This document shows, piece after piece, positions 19,857-35,010 of a stretch of DNA of 64,000 bases (position 1 is the stretch's first letter; every line of letters begins with the position of its first letter). Both the position numbers and the translations under genes were made by a program. A model generated the notes under the pieces. The model had not been told where the DNA came from, did no database searches, and was given only the letters and a program-made list of their open reading frames with translations. Origin of the DNA: Marinobacter maroccanus. GTDB taxonomy: Bacteria > Pseudomonadota > Gammaproteobacteria > Pseudomonadales > Oleiphilaceae. The stretch covers positions 284,970 to 348,969 of the forward strand of contig NZ_PSSX01000003.1 of assembly GCF_002933275.1 (NCBI RefSeq). Direction: 5' to 3'.

Positions 19857-21743
19857 GTGGATTTTCCGACCCGTTTCGATGTCATTGTCATTGGTGGTGG
19901 CCATGCCGGTACCGAGGCCGCGCTGGCGGCTGCACGCATGGGTTCCCAAACCCTGCTGCTGACCCACAACATTGAGACCCTGGGCCAGATGTCCTGCAAT
20001 CCGGCCATCGGCGGTATTGGTAAAAGCCATCTGGTGAAAGAAATTGATGCCCTGGGCGGCGCCATGGCTGAAGCCACCGATCAGGCCGGTATCCAGTTCC
20101 GGGTACTGAACGGCCGCAAGGGTCCGGCCGTGCGCGCCACCCGTGCCCAGGCTGATCGCGTTCTCTACAAGGCGGCGATCCGCCATACCCTGGAGAGCCA
20201 GCCGAACCTGACCCTGTTCCAGCAGGCGGCGGACGACCTGATTGTGGAAAACGACCAGGTCACCGGTGTCGTCACCCAGACCGGCATCCGCTTCAACGCG
20301 AAGACCGTTGTGCTTACCACCGGTACCTTTCTGGGCGGAGTTATTCACATCGGTATGCAACACCATGCCGGCGGTCGCGCCGGTGATGCGCCGGCCAACG
20401 CCCTGGCCCAGCGGTTGCGGGAACTGCCGTTCAATGTCGGCCGTCTGAAAACCGGCACGCCGCCGCGCATCGACGCCCGGTCTGTGGACTTCTCGGTGAT
20501 GCAGGAGCAGTGGGGGGATGACCCCACGCCGGTGATGTCTTTCATCGGCAGCCGTAGCCAGCACCCGGAACAGGTCTGTTGCTACGTGACCCGGACCACC
20601 GAACAGACCCACGATATTATTCGCAGCGGTTTCGACCGTTCGCCGATGTTTGCAGGCAGCATCGAGGGCGTAGGCCCGCGCTATTGCCCGTCCATCGAGG
20701 ACAAGGTAAACCGGTTTGCCGACAAGGACTCCCACCAGATCTTTGTGGAGCCGGAAGGACTGACCACCAACGAGCTCTACCCGAACGGCATTTCCACCAG
20801 CCTGCCGTTCGATATTCAGTTGGCGGCGGTGCGTTCGATTCCCGGCTTTGAAAATGCCCATATCACCCGGCCGGGTTACGCCATCGAATACGATTATCTG
20901 AATCCGCAGGACCTGCGCCACACCCTGGAAACCAAGTTCATCCAGGGCCTGTATTTTGCCGGCCAGATCAACGGCACTACCGGCTATGAAGAAGCCGGAG
21001 CCCAGGGTCTGCTGGCGGGGATCAATGCGGCCCTGCGGTCCCAGGAAAAAGACGAGTGGTACCCGCGCCGGGACGAGGCTTACCTGGGTGTGCTGGTGGA
21101 TGACCTGATCACCATGGGCACTTCCGAGCCGTATCGCATGTTTACCAGCCGCGCCGAGTACCGCCTGATCCTGCGCGAGGACAATGCCGACCTGCGTCTG
21201 ACCGAAACCGGTCGGAAGCTGGGCCTGGTGAACGACGAGCGCTGGCAGAAATTCAACGACAAGCGTGAGGCCATCGCCACCGAGCGCAGCCGCCTCGAGG
21301 CCACCCGGATTCATCCGAATACCGAGGCCGGTGAGCGGGCCAATGGCTTTCTCAAGCAGCCGATGACCCGGGATCAGTCACTGGCGGAACTGCTGCGTCG
21401 CCCGGAGATTGTCTACAGCCACATCGCGGAGATTGGGGCGGATAAGGCCAACGACTCGGTTGTCGCCGACCAGGTGGAAATCGAGATCAAGTACGAAGGC
21501 TACATTTCCCGTCAGACCGACGAGATAGAGCGGCTGCGCAAGAATGAAAACACCGCCCTGCCGGTGGATCTGGACTATGACGTGATCGGCGGTCTGTCCA
21601 ACGAAATCAAGCAGAAGCTCAAGACTGTGCGGCCGGAAACCGTGGCCCAGGCCTCACGCATTCAGGGCGTGACTCCGGCGGCGGTGAGCCAGATTCTGGT
21701 TCATCTCAAGAAGCGTGATCTGCTGCGCAAACAGTCGGCCTGA
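19857..21743 (+). CDS. mnmG: tRNA uridine-5-carboxymethylaminomethyl(34) synthesis enzyme MnmG (GidA)
   Basis: FAD enzyme partner of MnmE in wobble-uridine modification. The 628-aa length is typical. It has the dinucleotide-binding [19 protein letters not shown] near the N-terminus, [23 protein letters not shown], the conserved LKTGTPPRI block and a C-terminal tRNA-binding helical domain. The start is GTG 19857, with GAGGTGAG just upstream. It heads the mnmG-rsmG-parA-parB cluster, 9 bases before rsmG. Confidence 0.98.
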   Translation: MDFPTRFDVIVIGGGHAGTEAALAAARMGSQTLLLTHNIETLGQMSCNPAIGGIGKSHLVKEIDALGGAMAEATDQAGIQFRVLNGRKGPAVRATRAQADRVLYKAAIRHTLESQPNLTLFQQAADDLIVENDQVTGVVTQTGIRFNAKTVVLTTGTFLGGVIHIGMQHHAGGRAGDAPANALAQRLRELPFNVGRLKTGTPPRIDARSVDFSVMQEQWGDDPTPVMSFIGSRSQHPEQVCCYVTRTTEQTHDIIRSGFDRSPMFAGSIEGVGPRYCPSIEDKVNRFADKDSHQIFVEPEGLTTNELYPNGISTSLPFDIQLAAVRSIPGFENAHITRPGYAIEYDYLNPQDLRHTLETKFIQGLYFAGQINGTTGYEEAGAQGLLAGINAALRSQEKDEWYPRRDEAYLGVLVDDLITMGTSEPYRMFTSRAEYRLILREDNADLRLTETGRKLGLVNDERWQKFNDKREAIATERSRLEATRIHPNTEAGERANGFLKQPMTRDQSLAELLRRPEIVYSHIAEIGADKANDSVVADQVEIEIKYEGYISRQTDEIERLRKNENTALPVDLDYDVIGGLSNEIKQKLKTVRPETVAQASRIQGVTPAAVSQILVHLKKRDLLRKQSA

Positions 21744-21752
21744 TCTGCACCC

Positions 21753-22397
21753 ATGACCAAGTCACTCTGGCATGGCCAGCTCCGGGACGGACTGGCAGCA
21801 ATGGGCCTGACCCTGGATGAGGATCGGCAGGAAAAGCTGCTGGCTTTTCTGGGCCTGCTCAACAAATGGAACCGGGCGTACAATCTCACCGCGGTTCGTG
21901 ATGAGCGGCAGATGGTGTCCCGGCAGCTGCTCGACAGCCTGAGCATTCTGCCCTGGGTAACCACGGATCATCTTCTGGATGTGGGGGCCGGCGGCGGTCT
22001 GCCGGGTATTCCCCTGGCGATCGCACTGCCGGATAAGCGCTTCACCCTGCTCGACAGCAACGGCAAGAAAACCCGCTTTCTCAACCAGTGTGTACTCGAG
22101 CTGGGCCTGGGCAACGTCGAGGTTATTCATGGCCGGGCGGAAGATTGCAGCCCCGAAGAACCCTTTGCCCAGATTAGCAGCCGCGCCTTTACCGCCCTGG
22201 AGAACCTGGTGAACTGGTGTGGCGGCCTGTTGGCAAATGAGGGCGAGTTCCTTGCCATGAAAGGTCAGTTTCCGGATGATGAAGTGGCTGCCCTCCCGGC
22301 TGGCTGGCAGGTAAAATCCAGCCACTCCCTGGACGTTCCCGGTGCCGATGGCGAGCGCCATCTCCTGGTGGTCGCCCGGGCCGCGAATTCCCGGTAG
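21753..22397 (+). CDS. rsmG: 16S rRNA (guanine(527)-N7)-methyltransferase RsmG (GidB)
   Basis: SAM-dependent enzyme methylating G527 of 16S rRNA. The 214-aa protein has the family order: KWNRAYNLTAVRD, the SAM-binding glycine loop LLDVGAGGGLPGIPLAI (about 72-88), LLDSNGKKTRFL and ISSRAFTAL. It sits between mnmG and parA as in most gammaproteobacteria. Confidence 0.97.
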   Translation: MTKSLWHGQLRDGLAAMGLTLDEDRQEKLLAFLGLLNKWNRAYNLTAVRDERQMVSRQLLDSLSILPWVTTDHLLDVGAGGGLPGIPLAIALPDKRFTLLDSNGKKTRFLNQCVLELGLGNVEVIHGRAEDCSPEEPFAQISSRAFTALENLVNWCGGLLANEGEFLAMKGQFPDDEVAALPAGWQVKSSHSLDVPGADGERHLLVVARAANSR

Positions 22398-22447
22398 TTT
22401 GGCAGTCGAAGTTCAATACCGCTAACCCATTAACAAGGAGGCAGGAC

Positions 22448-23242
22448 ATGGCGCGCGTGATTGCAGTGACCAATCAGAAAGGCGGTGTGGGCAAAACCAC
22501 CACCTGCGTCAACCTGGCCGCCTCCCTGGCCGCGACCAAACGCCGGGTGCTTCTGGTGGATATGGATCCCCAGGGCAACGCCACCATGGGCAGCGGTGTG
22601 GATAAAAATGCCCTGGAACTGTCCGGCTACGACATGTTGACCAAGCGCGCCAGCGCGGCCGAGGTGATCATTCCCGCCGAGGCCTCCGGTTTCGATATCC
22701 TGCCGGCCAATGGCGATTTGACCGCCGCCGAAGTGGAACTGATGAACGAAATCGGTCGCGAACATCGCCTGCGCCTTGCGTTGAACACCGTTCGCGACAA
22801 TTATGATTACATCCTTATTGATTGCCCCCCGTCACTCAGCCTGTTGACGGTGAATGCCCTGTCGGCGGCAGACTCTGTGCTGATTCCCATGCAGTGCGAG
22901 TACTACGCATTGGAGGGGCTGGCGGCGCTGATGAACACCGTTGAGCAGATCCAGGAGACGGTTAACCCGAATCTGCAGGTGGAAGGCATTCTGCGTACCA
23001 TGTACGACCCCCGGAACAGCCTGACCCTGGATGTTTCCGGTCAGCTGAGTGAGTACTTCGGCGACAAGGTGTATCGTGCGGTAATTCCCCGCAATGTCCG
23101 CCTGGCCGAGGCGCCAAGCTACGGCGTGCCTGCCCTGAAATACGACCGGGCCTCCAAGGGTGCCATTGCCTACCTCGCCCTGGCCGGCGAGATGGTGCGT
23201 CGCCACGGTTCAAAAAAGACATCCGCGCCTGTTGCGGTGTAA
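22448..23242 (+). CDS. parA: Chromosome-partitioning ATPase ParA (Soj)
   Basis: Deviant Walker ATPase that moves ParB-parS complexes during chromosome segregation. The 264-aa protein starts MARVIAVTNQKGGVGKTTT, with the signature P-loop lysines at about 11 and 16, then VDMDPQGN (38-44) and the Walker B-type IDCPPSLSLLTVNAL. It lacks an N-terminal DNA-binding extension, which marks the chromosomal rather than the large plasmid type. AAGGAGG lies just before the start. Confidence 0.97.
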   Translation: MARVIAVTNQKGGVGKTTTCVNLAASLAATKRRVLLVDMDPQGNATMGSGVDKNALELSGYDMLTKRASAAEVIIPAEASGFDILPANGDLTAAEVELMNEIGREHRLRLALNTVRDNYDYILIDCPPSLSLLTVNALSAADSVLIPMQCEYYALEGLAALMNTVEQIQETVNPNLQVEGILRTMYDPRNSLTLDVSGQLSEYFGDKVYRAVIPRNVRLAEAPSYGVPALKYDRASKGAIAYLALAGEMVRRHGSKKTSAPVAV

Positions 23243-23290
23243 CATACCGCCCTGTCACTCACTTAAGCACAACGATTTTCAACGGGAAGA

Positions 23291-24178
23291 ATGACTGACA
23301 CCATGGCGGCGAAGAAACGAGGATTGGGTGAACGTGGACTGGGCGCCCTGCTGGCGGGCTCCAAGGTCAATCTTGACCAGGAGCTGAAAGACCACGACGG
23401 TGAGCTTCGCGAAGTTCCCATTGATCTGATCCAGCGAGGCCGGTTCCAGCCCCGTCGTGATATGGACCCTGCCGCCCTTCAGGAACTGGCGGATTCCATT
23501 CGCCAACAGGGTGTTATGCAGCCGGTGGTAATTCGTCCCATCGCGGAAGGTCGCTATGAGCTGATTGCGGGTGAGCGTCGCTGGCGGGCCACCCAGATGG
23601 CTGGCCTGGACAGCATTCCTGCCATCATCCGGGATGTTCCCGATGAAGCCGCCATCGCCATGGCGCTGATCGAGAACATCCAGCGCGAAAACCTCAACCC
23701 CATTGAAGAAGCCTTCGCCCTCCAGCGCCTGCAGGACGAGTTTGGCCTGACCCAGGCTCAGGTAGCCGAAGCCGTTGGCAAATCCCGCACCACTATTACC
23801 AACCTGCTACGACTGATCGGACTGTCTGAAGACGTTCGTATCATGCTCGAGCACGGTGATCTGGAAATGGGCCACGGCCGGGCGATGCTGACCCTGGCCC
23901 CGGAACTGCAGATGCAGGTGGCCAAACAGGTGGTGGCCAAATCCCTGTCGGTTCGCCAGACCGAGGCTTTGGTGCGGCGGGTGCAACAGGAGACCCCGGA
24001 CAGCAAATCCCGAAAAAAGGGCACCGTGGACCCCAACATTCGCGCCCTGCAGGATGATCTGGCCGAGCGGCTGGGCGCACGGGTGTCGATCGATCATGGC
24101 CAGCGTGGCAAAGGCAAGCTGGTGATTGAATACAGCTCTCTGGACGAACTTGACGGCATTCTTGGCCACATCAAATAA
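23291..24178 (+). CDS. parB: Chromosome-partitioning protein ParB (Spo0J)
   Basis: CTP-dependent DNA clamp loaded at parS. The 295-aa protein has an N-terminal ParA-interacting stretch (GLGERGLGALL), the CTPase core with RFQPRRDMD and GERRWRA (94-100), a helix-turn-helix (QAQVAEAVGKSRTTITNLLRL, about 154-175) and a C-terminal dimerisation domain. It is the last gene of the mnmG cluster. I found no parS-like palindrome in the window. Confidence 0.97.
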   Translation: MTDTMAAKKRGLGERGLGALLAGSKVNLDQELKDHDGELREVPIDLIQRGRFQPRRDMDPAALQELADSIRQQGVMQPVVIRPIAEGRYELIAGERRWRATQMAGLDSIPAIIRDVPDEAAIAMALIENIQRENLNPIEEAFALQRLQDEFGLTQAQVAEAVGKSRTTITNLLRLIGLSEDVRIMLEHGDLEMGHGRAMLTLAPELQMQVAKQVVAKSLSVRQTEALVRRVQQETPDSKSRKKGTVDPNIRALQDDLAERLGARVSIDHGQRGKGKLVIEYSSLDELDGILGHIK

Positions 24179-24343
24179 AAGGTCTGGGTTTTATCGGCCT
24201 TCCGGGCCCCCTACGAAAGTTCGTGCCTGGCTGTGTACACAACATGTAGTGGTGAAAAACTGAACGGCCGTCTATTTGTGACTAAAATTGCCAAAACCCA
24301 GTTATTACGCCGCTTTTGACGGAGCAGCTGCTGCCCGGTTTTG

Positions 24344-24372
24344 TTGATTCGTGCACATTGAACACATATAAT
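24344..24372 (+). promoter_or_regulatory. Sigma-70 promoter of the ATP synthase operon
   Basis: TTGATT (24344-24349), exactly 17 bases, then a perfect TATAAT (24367-24372), 77 bases before atpI. It is the best promoter match I noticed in the window, in front of one of the most highly expressed operons. Confidence 0.75.
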
Positions 24373-24449
24373 CTGCGGCGCTCGTATCGGTGTATTTGCT
24401 TACTTTTTAGACGACATCGACCGAAAAGCACCGTACTTCCGGGACGAAC

Positions 24450-25740
<1,291 letters not shown>

Positions 25741-25800
25741 TCGGACACCATTAAGCCGTAGTTCTAAACCCTAAACCCTTAAACTGAAAAACCTAACTGA

Positions 25801-26073
<273 letters not shown>

Positions 26074-26142
26074 TCGAGTCGCCAGAGCCGGGGTTTTACC
26101 CCGGTCAGATGATTCTTAACAAAACAGGCGAGAGGTGAAGAC

Positions 26143-26613
26143 GTGAACATTAATTTGACGATGATTGGTCAAGCCATCGCGTTCTTTATCTTTGTCGTCT
26201 TCTGCATGAAGTACGTGTGGCCGCCAATCATGGCCGCACTGCAGGAGCGTCAAAAGAAGATCGCTGACGGACTGGCTGCCTCAGACCGCGCTGCGCGCGA
26301 TCTGGAACTGGCTCAGGAAAAGTCAGCTCAGGAACTGCGTGAAGCCAAGCAGCAAGCTGCTGGTCTGATTGAACAGGCCAACAAGCGCGCGGCCCAGATT
26401 GTGGAAGCATCCAAGGATGACGCCCGCAAGGAAGGCCAGAAGCTGATTGAGCAGGCCAAGGCCGAAATTGAACAGGAGCGCAATCAGGCTCGTGACGCTT
26501 TGCGTGCAGAAATTGCCACCATTGCCGTTGCCGGTGCTGAGAAGATCCTGGAAACCTCTGTCGATGCCTCCAAGCACAACGAGATGTTGGAAAAACTGGC
26601 GGCAGAACTTTAA
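26143..26613 (+). CDS. atpF: F0F1 ATP synthase subunit B
   Basis: Peripheral-stalk subunit. The 156-aa protein has one N-terminal membrane helix (about 5-25, ending KYVWPPI) followed by a long, highly charged coiled coil rich in Ala, Glu, Gln and Lys that dimerises and contacts delta. Length and layout match E. coli AtpF. atpH follows 15 bases after its stop. Confidence 0.97.
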   Translation: MNINLTMIGQAIAFFIFVVFCMKYVWPPIMAALQERQKKIADGLAASDRAARDLELAQEKSAQELREAKQQAAGLIEQANKRAAQIVEASKDDARKEGQKLIEQAKAEIEQERNQARDALRAEIATIAVAGAEKILETSVDASKHNEMLEKLAAEL

Positions 26614-26628
26614 ACGACGAGGTTCATC

Positions 26629-27165
26629 ATGGCAGAACTGAGAACGCTGGCCCGTCCCTACGCAAAGGCAGCATTTAGTGCCGCTCAGGAGCATGAACAG
26701 CTGGCTGAGTGGTCCCAGGTGCTGACAGTTGCCGGGCAGGTCACCGCGAACAAAGACATTCGACAGCTTCTCGCGAATCCGGGTCTGGAAGAGCAGAAGA
26801 AGGCAGAACTGATTCTGGAGGTCGCTGAAGATGGCGTCACCGATCAGGTCCGCAACTTTTTCGCTGTACTGGCTGAAAACCGCCGGCTGACTCTTCTTCC
26901 TGAGATTGCAGCGCTCTTCAACACGTACCGGGCTGATCTGGAGCGCACTGTTGATATCGAAGTCACCGCGGCTTTCGAGCTGACGGACGAACAGCAACAG
27001 AAGCTCGCCCAGGCACTTTCGAAGAAACTCGAGCGGCAAGTGTCACTCGCAGCGTCATTGGACAAGTCTCTTATTGGCGGCGTGATTATTCGCACCGGCG
27101 ATATGGTCATTGACGCATCTGTACGCGGAAAGCTGACCAAGCTGGCCGACGCTCTGGGCTCCTGA
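26629..27165 (+). CDS. atpH: F0F1 ATP synthase subunit delta
   Basis: Connects the b-dimer stalk to the top of F1. The 178-aa protein starts [16 protein letters not shown], the standard family opening, and has the C-terminal block [22 protein letters not shown]. It lies between atpF and atpA in normal order. Confidence 0.97.
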   Translation: MAELRTLARPYAKAAFSAAQEHEQLAEWSQVLTVAGQVTANKDIRQLLANPGLEEQKKAELILEVAEDGVTDQVRNFFAVLAENRRLTLLPEIAALFNTYRADLERTVDIEVTAAFELTDEQQQKLAQALSKKLERQVSLAASLDKSLIGGVIIRTGDMVIDASVRGKLTKLADALGS

Positions 27166-27193
27166 TTTCAGCACAAGGTTTGAGGATATTGGC

Positions 27194-28738
27194 ATGCAGC
27201 AACTGAATCCATCCGAGATCAGTGACATCATCAAGAAGAGAATCGAGAAACTCGACATCTCTTCCGAAGCAAAGAACGAAGGTACGATCCTGTCGGTTTC
27301 CGACGGTATCGTGCTGATCCACGGTCTTGCCGACGTTATGTACGGTGAGATGATTGAATTTGCCAACGGCACATTCGGTATTGCGCTGAACCTGGAGCGC
27401 GATTCTGTTGGTGCCGTTGTACTGGGCGATTACGAAGATCTGGCGGAAGGTCAGAAAGTTCGTTGTACCGGTCGGATCCTGGAAGTTCCGGTTGGTCCGG
27501 AACTGATGGGCCGTGTTGTTGATGGTCTGGGTAACCCCATCGACGGCAAGGGTGACCTCGGTACCGACCTGACCTCTCCGGTGGAGAAGGTTGCACCGGG
27601 CGTTATCGCACGTCAGTCCGTTGATGAGCCGGTTCAGACTGGTCTGAAGGCGATCGACACCATGGTGCCGATCGGTCGCGGCCAGCGTGAGCTGATCATC
27701 GGTGACCGTCAGATCGGTAAGACCGCTGTCGCCATCGACGCGATCATTAACCAGAAGAACACCGGCATCAAGTGTATCTACGTTGCCGTTGGTCAGAAGC
27801 AGTCTTCCATTGCCGCCGTTGTGCGCAAGCTGGAAGAGCACGGTGCGATGGATCACACCATCGTGGTTGCCGCCGGTGCCGCCGATCCTGCAGCGATGCA
27901 GTTCCTGGCTCCGTACTCCGGTACCTCCATGGGTGAATACTTCCGTGACCGTGGCGAAGACGCCCTGATCATCTACGATGATCTGTCCAAGCAGGCTGTG
28001 GCTTACCGCCAGATTTCCCTGCTGTTGCGCCGTCCGCCGGGCCGTGAAGCCTATCCGGGTGACGTATTCTACCTGCACTCCCGTCTGCTGGAGCGTGCGT
28101 CCCGGGTAAACGCTGATTATGTTGAACAGCTGACCAACGGTGAAGTGAAAGGCAAGACCGGTTCCCTGACCGCCCTGCCGATCATCGAAACCCAGGCTGG
28201 TGACGTTTCCGCGTTCGTACCGACCAACGTAATCTCCATTACCGACGGTCAGATCTTCCTGGAAACCAACCTGTTCAACTCCGGTATCCGTCCGGCAATG
28301 AACGCCGGTATCTCCGTATCCCGGGTAGGTGGTTCAGCCCAGACCAAGATCATGAAGAAGCTTGGCGGTAACATCCGTCTGGCTCTGGCCCAGTATCGTG
28401 AACTGGCCGCTTTCGCACAGTTTGCTTCCGATCTCGACGAAGCAACTCGTCAGCAGCTTGAGCACGGTCAGCGTGTAACGGAACTCATGAAGCAGAACCA
28501 GTACAGCCCGATGTCTGTGGCTGAAATGGGTACGGTTCTGTTCGCAGCCAACGAAGGCTTCCTGGACGACGTTGATGTCGACAAGGTAGTGAAGTTTGAA
28601 GCGCAGATGCTTGACTGGATGCGCTCCGAGCAGAAAGACCTCCTCGACAAGATCAACGAGAAAGGCGATTACAACGACGAAATCGCTGCCGGCCTCAAAG
28701 CTGCACTTGAGAAATTCAAGACCACTCAGAGCTGGTAA
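27194..28738 (+). CDS. atpA: F0F1 ATP synthase subunit alpha
   Basis: Non-catalytic nucleotide-binding subunit of the F1 hexamer. The 514-aa protein has P-loop GDRQIGKTA (about 170-178), [13 protein letters not shown] with the following [15 protein letters not shown] block, and the alpha signature [14 protein letters not shown] that carries the arginine finger. The start ATG follows a GAGG ribosome site. A stem-loop lies in the gap before atpG. Confidence 0.99.
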   Translation: MQQLNPSEISDIIKKRIEKLDISSEAKNEGTILSVSDGIVLIHGLADVMYGEMIEFANGTFGIALNLERDSVGAVVLGDYEDLAEGQKVRCTGRILEVPVGPELMGRVVDGLGNPIDGKGDLGTDLTSPVEKVAPGVIARQSVDEPVQTGLKAIDTMVPIGRGQRELIIGDRQIGKTAVAIDAIINQKNTGIKCIYVAVGQKQSSIAAVVRKLEEHGAMDHTIVVAAGAADPAAMQFLAPYSGTSMGEYFRDRGEDALIIYDDLSKQAVAYRQISLLLRRPPGREAYPGDVFYLHSRLLERASRVNADYVEQLTNGEVKGKTGSLTALPIIETQAGDVSAFVPTNVISITDGQIFLETNLFNSGIRPAMNAGISVSRVGGSAQTKIMKKLGGNIRLALAQYRELAAFAQFASDLDEATRQQLEHGQRVTELMKQNQYSPMSVAEMGTVLFAANEGFLDDVDVDKVVKFEAQMLDWMRSEQKDLLDKINEKGDYNDEIAAGLKAALEKFKTTQSW

Positions 28739-28745
28739 GAAAACG

Positions 28746-28774
28746 GGCCTGCGGCTAACGCCGCGGGCCGCTTT
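28746..28774 (+). promoter_or_regulatory. Intercistronic hairpin between atpA and atpG
   Basis: A near-perfect GC-rich hairpin (GGCC-T-GCGGC with GCCGC-G-GGCC, loop TAAC; 28746-28769) is followed by GCTTTT. It looks like a weak terminator or an RNA-processing and stability element inside the operon. Because all downstream atp genes are essential, full termination is unlikely. Confidence 0.55.
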
Positions 28775-28813
28775 TCGTAGCAACGAGTGTCTAACTTGAG
28801 AAGGCAGTGAGTT

Positions 28814-31127
<2,314 letters not shown>

Positions 31128-31174
31128 TCTGAGCCGACGCATTTGTTTCCGGATCGATCAAAGAGGCAACTGAC

Positions 31175-31597
31175 ATGGGTATGACCGTGCATTGTGATGT
31201 GGTAAGTGCCGAAACAAAGATCTATTCCGGATTGGTGGAAATGCTGATCGCAGCGGGCTCTGAAGGTGACCTGGGTATTGCCCCGGGTCACACCCCGCTG
31301 CTGACCCAGCTGAAGCCGGGCCCTATTCGGATTATCAAGCAGGGCGGTGAAGAAGAAATTCTTTATGTGTCCGGCGGATATCTGGAGGTCCAGCCCAATC
31401 TGGTGACTTTGTTGGCGGATACCGCGGTTCGTGCAAAGGATGTGGACGAAGCAGCCGCACTCGAAGCTCAGAAAGAAGCCGAGAAAGCACTTGCCAACAA
31501 GACCGGTGAATTCGAGTACTCCCGTGCCGCTGCAGAGCTGGCCGAAGCTGTCGCTCAGCTTCGTACCATCCAGCAGCTGCGTAACAAAATGCGCTAA
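31175..31597 (+). CDS. atpC: F0F1 ATP synthase subunit epsilon
   Basis: Rotor subunit and regulatory inhibitor of ATP hydrolysis. The 140-aa protein has the N-terminal beta sandwich ([30 protein letters not shown]) and a C-terminal helical hairpin rich in Ala and Glu. GAGG lies 8 bases before ATG 31175; a second Met two codons later is also possible. It is the last gene of the operon. Confidence 0.97.
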   Translation: MGMTVHCDVVSAETKIYSGLVEMLIAAGSEGDLGIAPGHTPLLTQLKPGPIRIIKQGGEEEILYVSGGYLEVQPNLVTLLADTAVRAKDVDEAAALEAQKEAEKALANKTGEFEYSRAAAELAEAVAQLRTIQQLRNKMR

Positions 31598-31629
31598 GCA
31601 TTTTCGTTTCGGGTTTGCCGAACACCGAA

Positions 31630-31701
31630 GCCGCATCCTGAGCGGCTGGAAGACCAACGTGTTACGTTGGCCATCCGGCCCTGAAGGGTGCGGTTTTTTT
31701 A
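31630..31701 (+). terminator. Terminator of the ATP synthase operon
   Basis: A branched stem-loop: an outer stem (CCGCATCC at 31631-31638 with GGGTGCGG at 31686-31693, one G-T wobble) encloses a perfect 7-bp hairpin (31654-31660 with 31664-31670), and a run of T follows to 31701. It separates the atp operon from glmU. Confidence 0.75.
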
Positions 31702-31746
31702 TTTACAGCATTCAAAGAGTAAACACTCCGGGAGCCTGACTTTTCC

Positions 31747-33111
31747 ATGAGCCCGCTACACGTCGTCATTCTGGCCGCCGGCCAGGGTTCCAGAATGAAA
31801 TCCGCATTGCCCAAGGTACTGCATCCGATTGCCGGCCGCCCGATGCTCCATCACGTCATCGAAACGGCTAAACAGCTTGGTGCCGAAAAGATTCATACGG
31901 TGATCGGCCATGGCGCCGACAAGGTCCGGGAAGCCACGGCTGAAGCCTCGGTAAACTGGGTCACCCAGAGCGAGCAGTTGGGTACCGGCCACGCTGTGGC
32001 CCAGGCCCTGCCGGATTTGCCCGATGACGCCCGAGTTCTTGTGCTTTATGGCGATGTGCCGCTAACCCGCCATGAAACCCTCGACGGGCTGGTCGGGACT
32101 CTGGATGAAAACACATTGGGTTTGTTGACGGTGACCATGGACAACCCCCAGGGGTACGGACGTATTGTCCGGAATGTCGATGGCGAGGTGCAATCCATTG
32201 TTGAGCAGAAAGATGCTTCGCCCGAGCAGCAACAGATCCGAGAAGTGAACACGGGCATCCTGGCGGTGTCAGCGAAGCATCTGAAATCCTGGTTGCCGAC
32301 GCTCTCCAACAGCAATGCCCAGGGTGAGTACTACCTTACTGACATTATTGCCATGGCGGTGGAACAGGGCCTGCGGGTTTCGGTGTCCCAGCCGGAGAAT
32401 CCTTTTGAAGTGCAGGGGGTCAACAATCGGCTGCAACTGGCCGAACTGGAACGCTGGTTCCAGGGCCAGCATGCCGATCGGTTGATGACAGAGGGCGCCA
32501 CGCTCGCGGATCCGGCCCGGGTGGATGTCCGTGGCGAGCTCAGTATTGGCAATGATCTGTGGATCGATGTGAACGTGGTATTCGAAGGTAATGTCAGCCT
32601 TGGTAGCAATGTGTCCATTGGCCCGGGTTGCGTCATCAAAGACGCGACCATTGCTGATGGCGCCGAGATCAAGGCCCACAGTGTGATTGAAGGCGCGGTG
32701 ATTGGTGCCAACGCGCAGATCGGCCCGTTCGCCCGCATTCGTCCGGGCACGGAACTGGCGGCGAATACCAAAGTGGGCAACTTTGTGGAAACCAAAAAGG
32801 CCATCGTCGGTGAGGGTAGCAAGATCAATCACCTGAGTTACGTGGGCGATGCCTCACTGGGTCGTAATGTGAATGTGGGTGCAGGAACCATCACCTGTAA
32901 TTATGATGGTGTGAACAAATACCGGACGGTACTCGGTGATGGGGTCTTTGTCGGTTCCAATACGGCCCTGGTCGCCCCGGTTACCGTTGCGGCGGAGGCC
33001 ACCATTGGCGCTGGTTCGACCATCACCCGTGATGTGGCCGACCATGAGCTGGCCGTCGCCCGGGGCCGGCAGCGGAATATTGCCGGCTGGGAAAAGCCGA
33101 AGAAACACTGA
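31747..33111 (+). CDS. glmU: Bifunctional GlmU (glucosamine-1-P acetyltransferase / UDP-GlcNAc pyrophosphorylase)
   Basis: Makes UDP-N-acetylglucosamine for peptidoglycan and lipopolysaccharide. The 454-aa protein has an N-terminal uridyltransferase with [11 protein letters not shown] and [13 protein letters not shown] (about 10-35), then from about 250 a left-handed beta-helix of hexapeptide repeats ([20 protein letters not shown] and on) forming the acetyltransferase. NYDGVNKY marks the acetyl-CoA/substrate region. It is 30 bases upstream of glmS, the enzyme two steps earlier in the pathway, as in E. coli. Confidence 0.98.
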   Translation: MSPLHVVILAAGQGSRMKSALPKVLHPIAGRPMLHHVIETAKQLGAEKIHTVIGHGADKVREATAEASVNWVTQSEQLGTGHAVAQALPDLPDDARVLVLYGDVPLTRHETLDGLVGTLDENTLGLLTVTMDNPQGYGRIVRNVDGEVQSIVEQKDASPEQQQIREVNTGILAVSAKHLKSWLPTLSNSNAQGEYYLTDIIAMAVEQGLRVSVSQPENPFEVQGVNNRLQLAELERWFQGQHADRLMTEGATLADPARVDVRGELSIGNDLWIDVNVVFEGNVSLGSNVSIGPGCVIKDATIADGAEIKAHSVIEGAVIGANAQIGPFARIRPGTELAANTKVGNFVETKKAIVGEGSKINHLSYVGDASLGRNVNVGAGTITCNYDGVNKYRTVLGDGVFVGSNTALVAPVTVAAEATIGAGSTITRDVADHELAVARGRQRNIAGWEKPKKH

Positions 33112-33141
33112 TATAAACGATCAACAGACAGGTAGAGCAGC

Positions 33142-34974
33142 ATGTGTGGAATTGTAGGCGCGGTTTCGGAAAGGGACGTTCAGGGCATCCTTCTTGAGGG
33201 TCTGCGCCGTCTGGAATACCGGGGGTACGACTCGGCGGGTATGGCCGTTATCGGTGGCGATCACAGTGTCCAGCGCGCACGGGAAGTGGGCAAGGTTGCC
33301 GCTCTCGGGGATGCCATGAAAGCAAACCCTCTGGCAGGTCATCTGGGCATTGCTCACACCCGCTGGGCTACCCATGGCGAGCCTTCGCAGATCAACGCCC
33401 ATCCGCACATGTCTGGCGAGCGTCTGGCCATCGTCCATAACGGTATTATCGAGAACTATCAGGAGCTGCGCGAAGAGCTCCGGGCCGACGGTTTCGAGTT
33501 CACCTCACAGACCGATACCGAAGTCGTTGCTCATCTGATTGAAAAGAACTACCGCGCCCTCTGTAACCTTCACGATTCGGTGCGGGCCGCCATTGCACGT
33601 CTTCGCGGTGCCTACGCCCTGGCCGTTGTGCACGCTGATGAACCCAACCACATGGTGGTGTGTCGTGAGGGAAGCCCCCTGGTGATCGGCGTGGGTATCG
33701 GTGAGAACTTCATTGCCTCCGATCAGCTGGCGCTGCTCCCGGTAACCGATCGCTTTATGTTCCTGGAAGAAGGCGACATTGCCGACATCAAGAAAGATGG
33801 CATCACCATTCTTGATCGCGAGGGCCAGTCGGTGGAGCGCGAGGTAACCCGCTTCGAACACGGCGCCGATTCTGCCGACAAGGGCGAGTACCGCCACTTC
33901 ATGCTCAAGGAAATCTACGAGCAGCCCAAAGTGATCAAGGCCACCATGGAAGGCCGGGTCACTAAAACCCGGGTGCTGGAACAGGCCCTGGGTACCGAGG
34001 CGGCGAACCTCCTGGAAAACGTTCGCCACGTTCAGATCATCGCCTGCGGCACCAGTTACCACGCCGGAATGGTGGCCCGTTACTGGATTGAGGAGCTGGC
34101 CGGTGTCGCCTGCTCGGTGGAGGTGGCTTCCGAATTCCGCTACCGCAAGCACGTGATTCAGCAGGATACCCTGTTCCTCTGTATCTCCCAGTCCGGCGAA
34201 ACCGCCGATACCCTGGCCGCTCTGCGCCAGGCCAAGAAAGCCGGTTTCCGGGCGGCGTTGGCAATCTGTAACGTTCCGGGCAGCTCGCTGGTGCGGGAAT
34301 CCGACCTGGTAATCATGACCCAGGCCGGACCTGAAATCGGCGTGGCCTCTACCAAGGCCTTCACCACCCAGCTGACTGCGCTGCTGATCTTCACCCTGGC
34401 CCTGGCCCGCCACAATGGGCTGCCTGAGGAGCAGGAAGCTGAAATCATCGAGGCCCTCCATCTCGTGCCGGGCCAGGTCAGTGATGTGCTGGCCCTGGAT
34501 GGCGAAATCGCCGAGATGTCCAAGGCGTTCATGGACAAGAACCACAGTCTGTTCCTGGGTCGCGGTTCCCAGTTCCCGGTTGCCCTCGAGGGTGCCCTCA
34601 AGCTCAAGGAAATCTCCTACATCCACGCCGAAGCTTACCCGGCGGGCGAGCTCAAGCATGGCCCCCTGGCCCTGGTCGACAGCGAAATGCCGGTGGTCAC
34701 CGTAGCGCCCAACAACGACCTGGTTGAGAAGCTCAAATCCAATCTGGAGGAGGTTCGGGCCCGCGGCGGTGAGCTATTTGTCTTCGCTGATAGAAAGGCT
34801 GACGTGAAAGCCGAAGACGGCATTCACGTGATGCAGATTCCGTCCGTGCATCCGATCACCGCTCCGATCGTCTACACCGTGCCACTGCAGCTGCTGTCCT
34901 ATCATGTGGCGGTGCTCAAGGGGACTGATGTGGATCAGCCGAGGAATTTAGCCAAAAGTGTCACGGTGGAATAG
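33142..34974 (+). CDS. glmS: Glutamine--fructose-6-phosphate aminotransferase GlmS
   Basis: First step of amino-sugar synthesis: fructose-6-P plus glutamine to glucosamine-6-P. At 610 aa the length is standard. Mature Cys1 (after Met) in MCGIVGAV is the glutaminase nucleophile. The N-terminal glutaminase contains [11 protein letters not shown]. Two SIS isomerase domains follow, with CGTSYHAG and SQSGETADT. It ends LAKSVTVE, the catalytic tail. Confidence 0.98.
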   Translation: MCGIVGAVSERDVQGILLEGLRRLEYRGYDSAGMAVIGGDHSVQRAREVGKVAALGDAMKANPLAGHLGIAHTRWATHGEPSQINAHPHMSGERLAIVHNGIIENYQELREELRADGFEFTSQTDTEVVAHLIEKNYRALCNLHDSVRAAIARLRGAYALAVVHADEPNHMVVCREGSPLVIGVGIGENFIASDQLALLPVTDRFMFLEEGDIADIKKDGITILDREGQSVEREVTRFEHGADSADKGEYRHFMLKEIYEQPKVIKATMEGRVTKTRVLEQALGTEAANLLENVRHVQIIACGTSYHAGMVARYWIEELAGVACSVEVASEFRYRKHVIQQDTLFLCISQSGETADTLAALRQAKKAGFRAALAICNVPGSSLVRESDLVIMTQAGPEIGVASTKAFTTQLTALLIFTLALARHNGLPEEQEAEIIEALHLVPGQVSDVLALDGEIAEMSKAFMDKNHSLFLGRGSQFPVALEGALKLKEISYIHAEAYPAGELKHGPLALVDSEMPVVTVAPNNDLVEKLKSNLEEVRARGGELFVFADRKADVKAEDGIHVMQIPSVHPITAPIVYTVPLQLLSYHVAVLKGTDVDQPRNLAKSVTVE

Positions 34975-35010
34975 GCCCAAAATTGGTTGAACAGGCTCGG
35001 AGCGGAACGT

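Noticed and set aside
19827..21314. A 495-codon minus-strand open frame
   Set aside because: It is the antisense shadow of mnmG, whose protein is unmistakable on the plus strand.
25764..25785. CCCTAAA repeats before atpE as a tandem repeat or telomere-like element
   Set aside because: Only two and a half units; treated as part of an A-rich leader.
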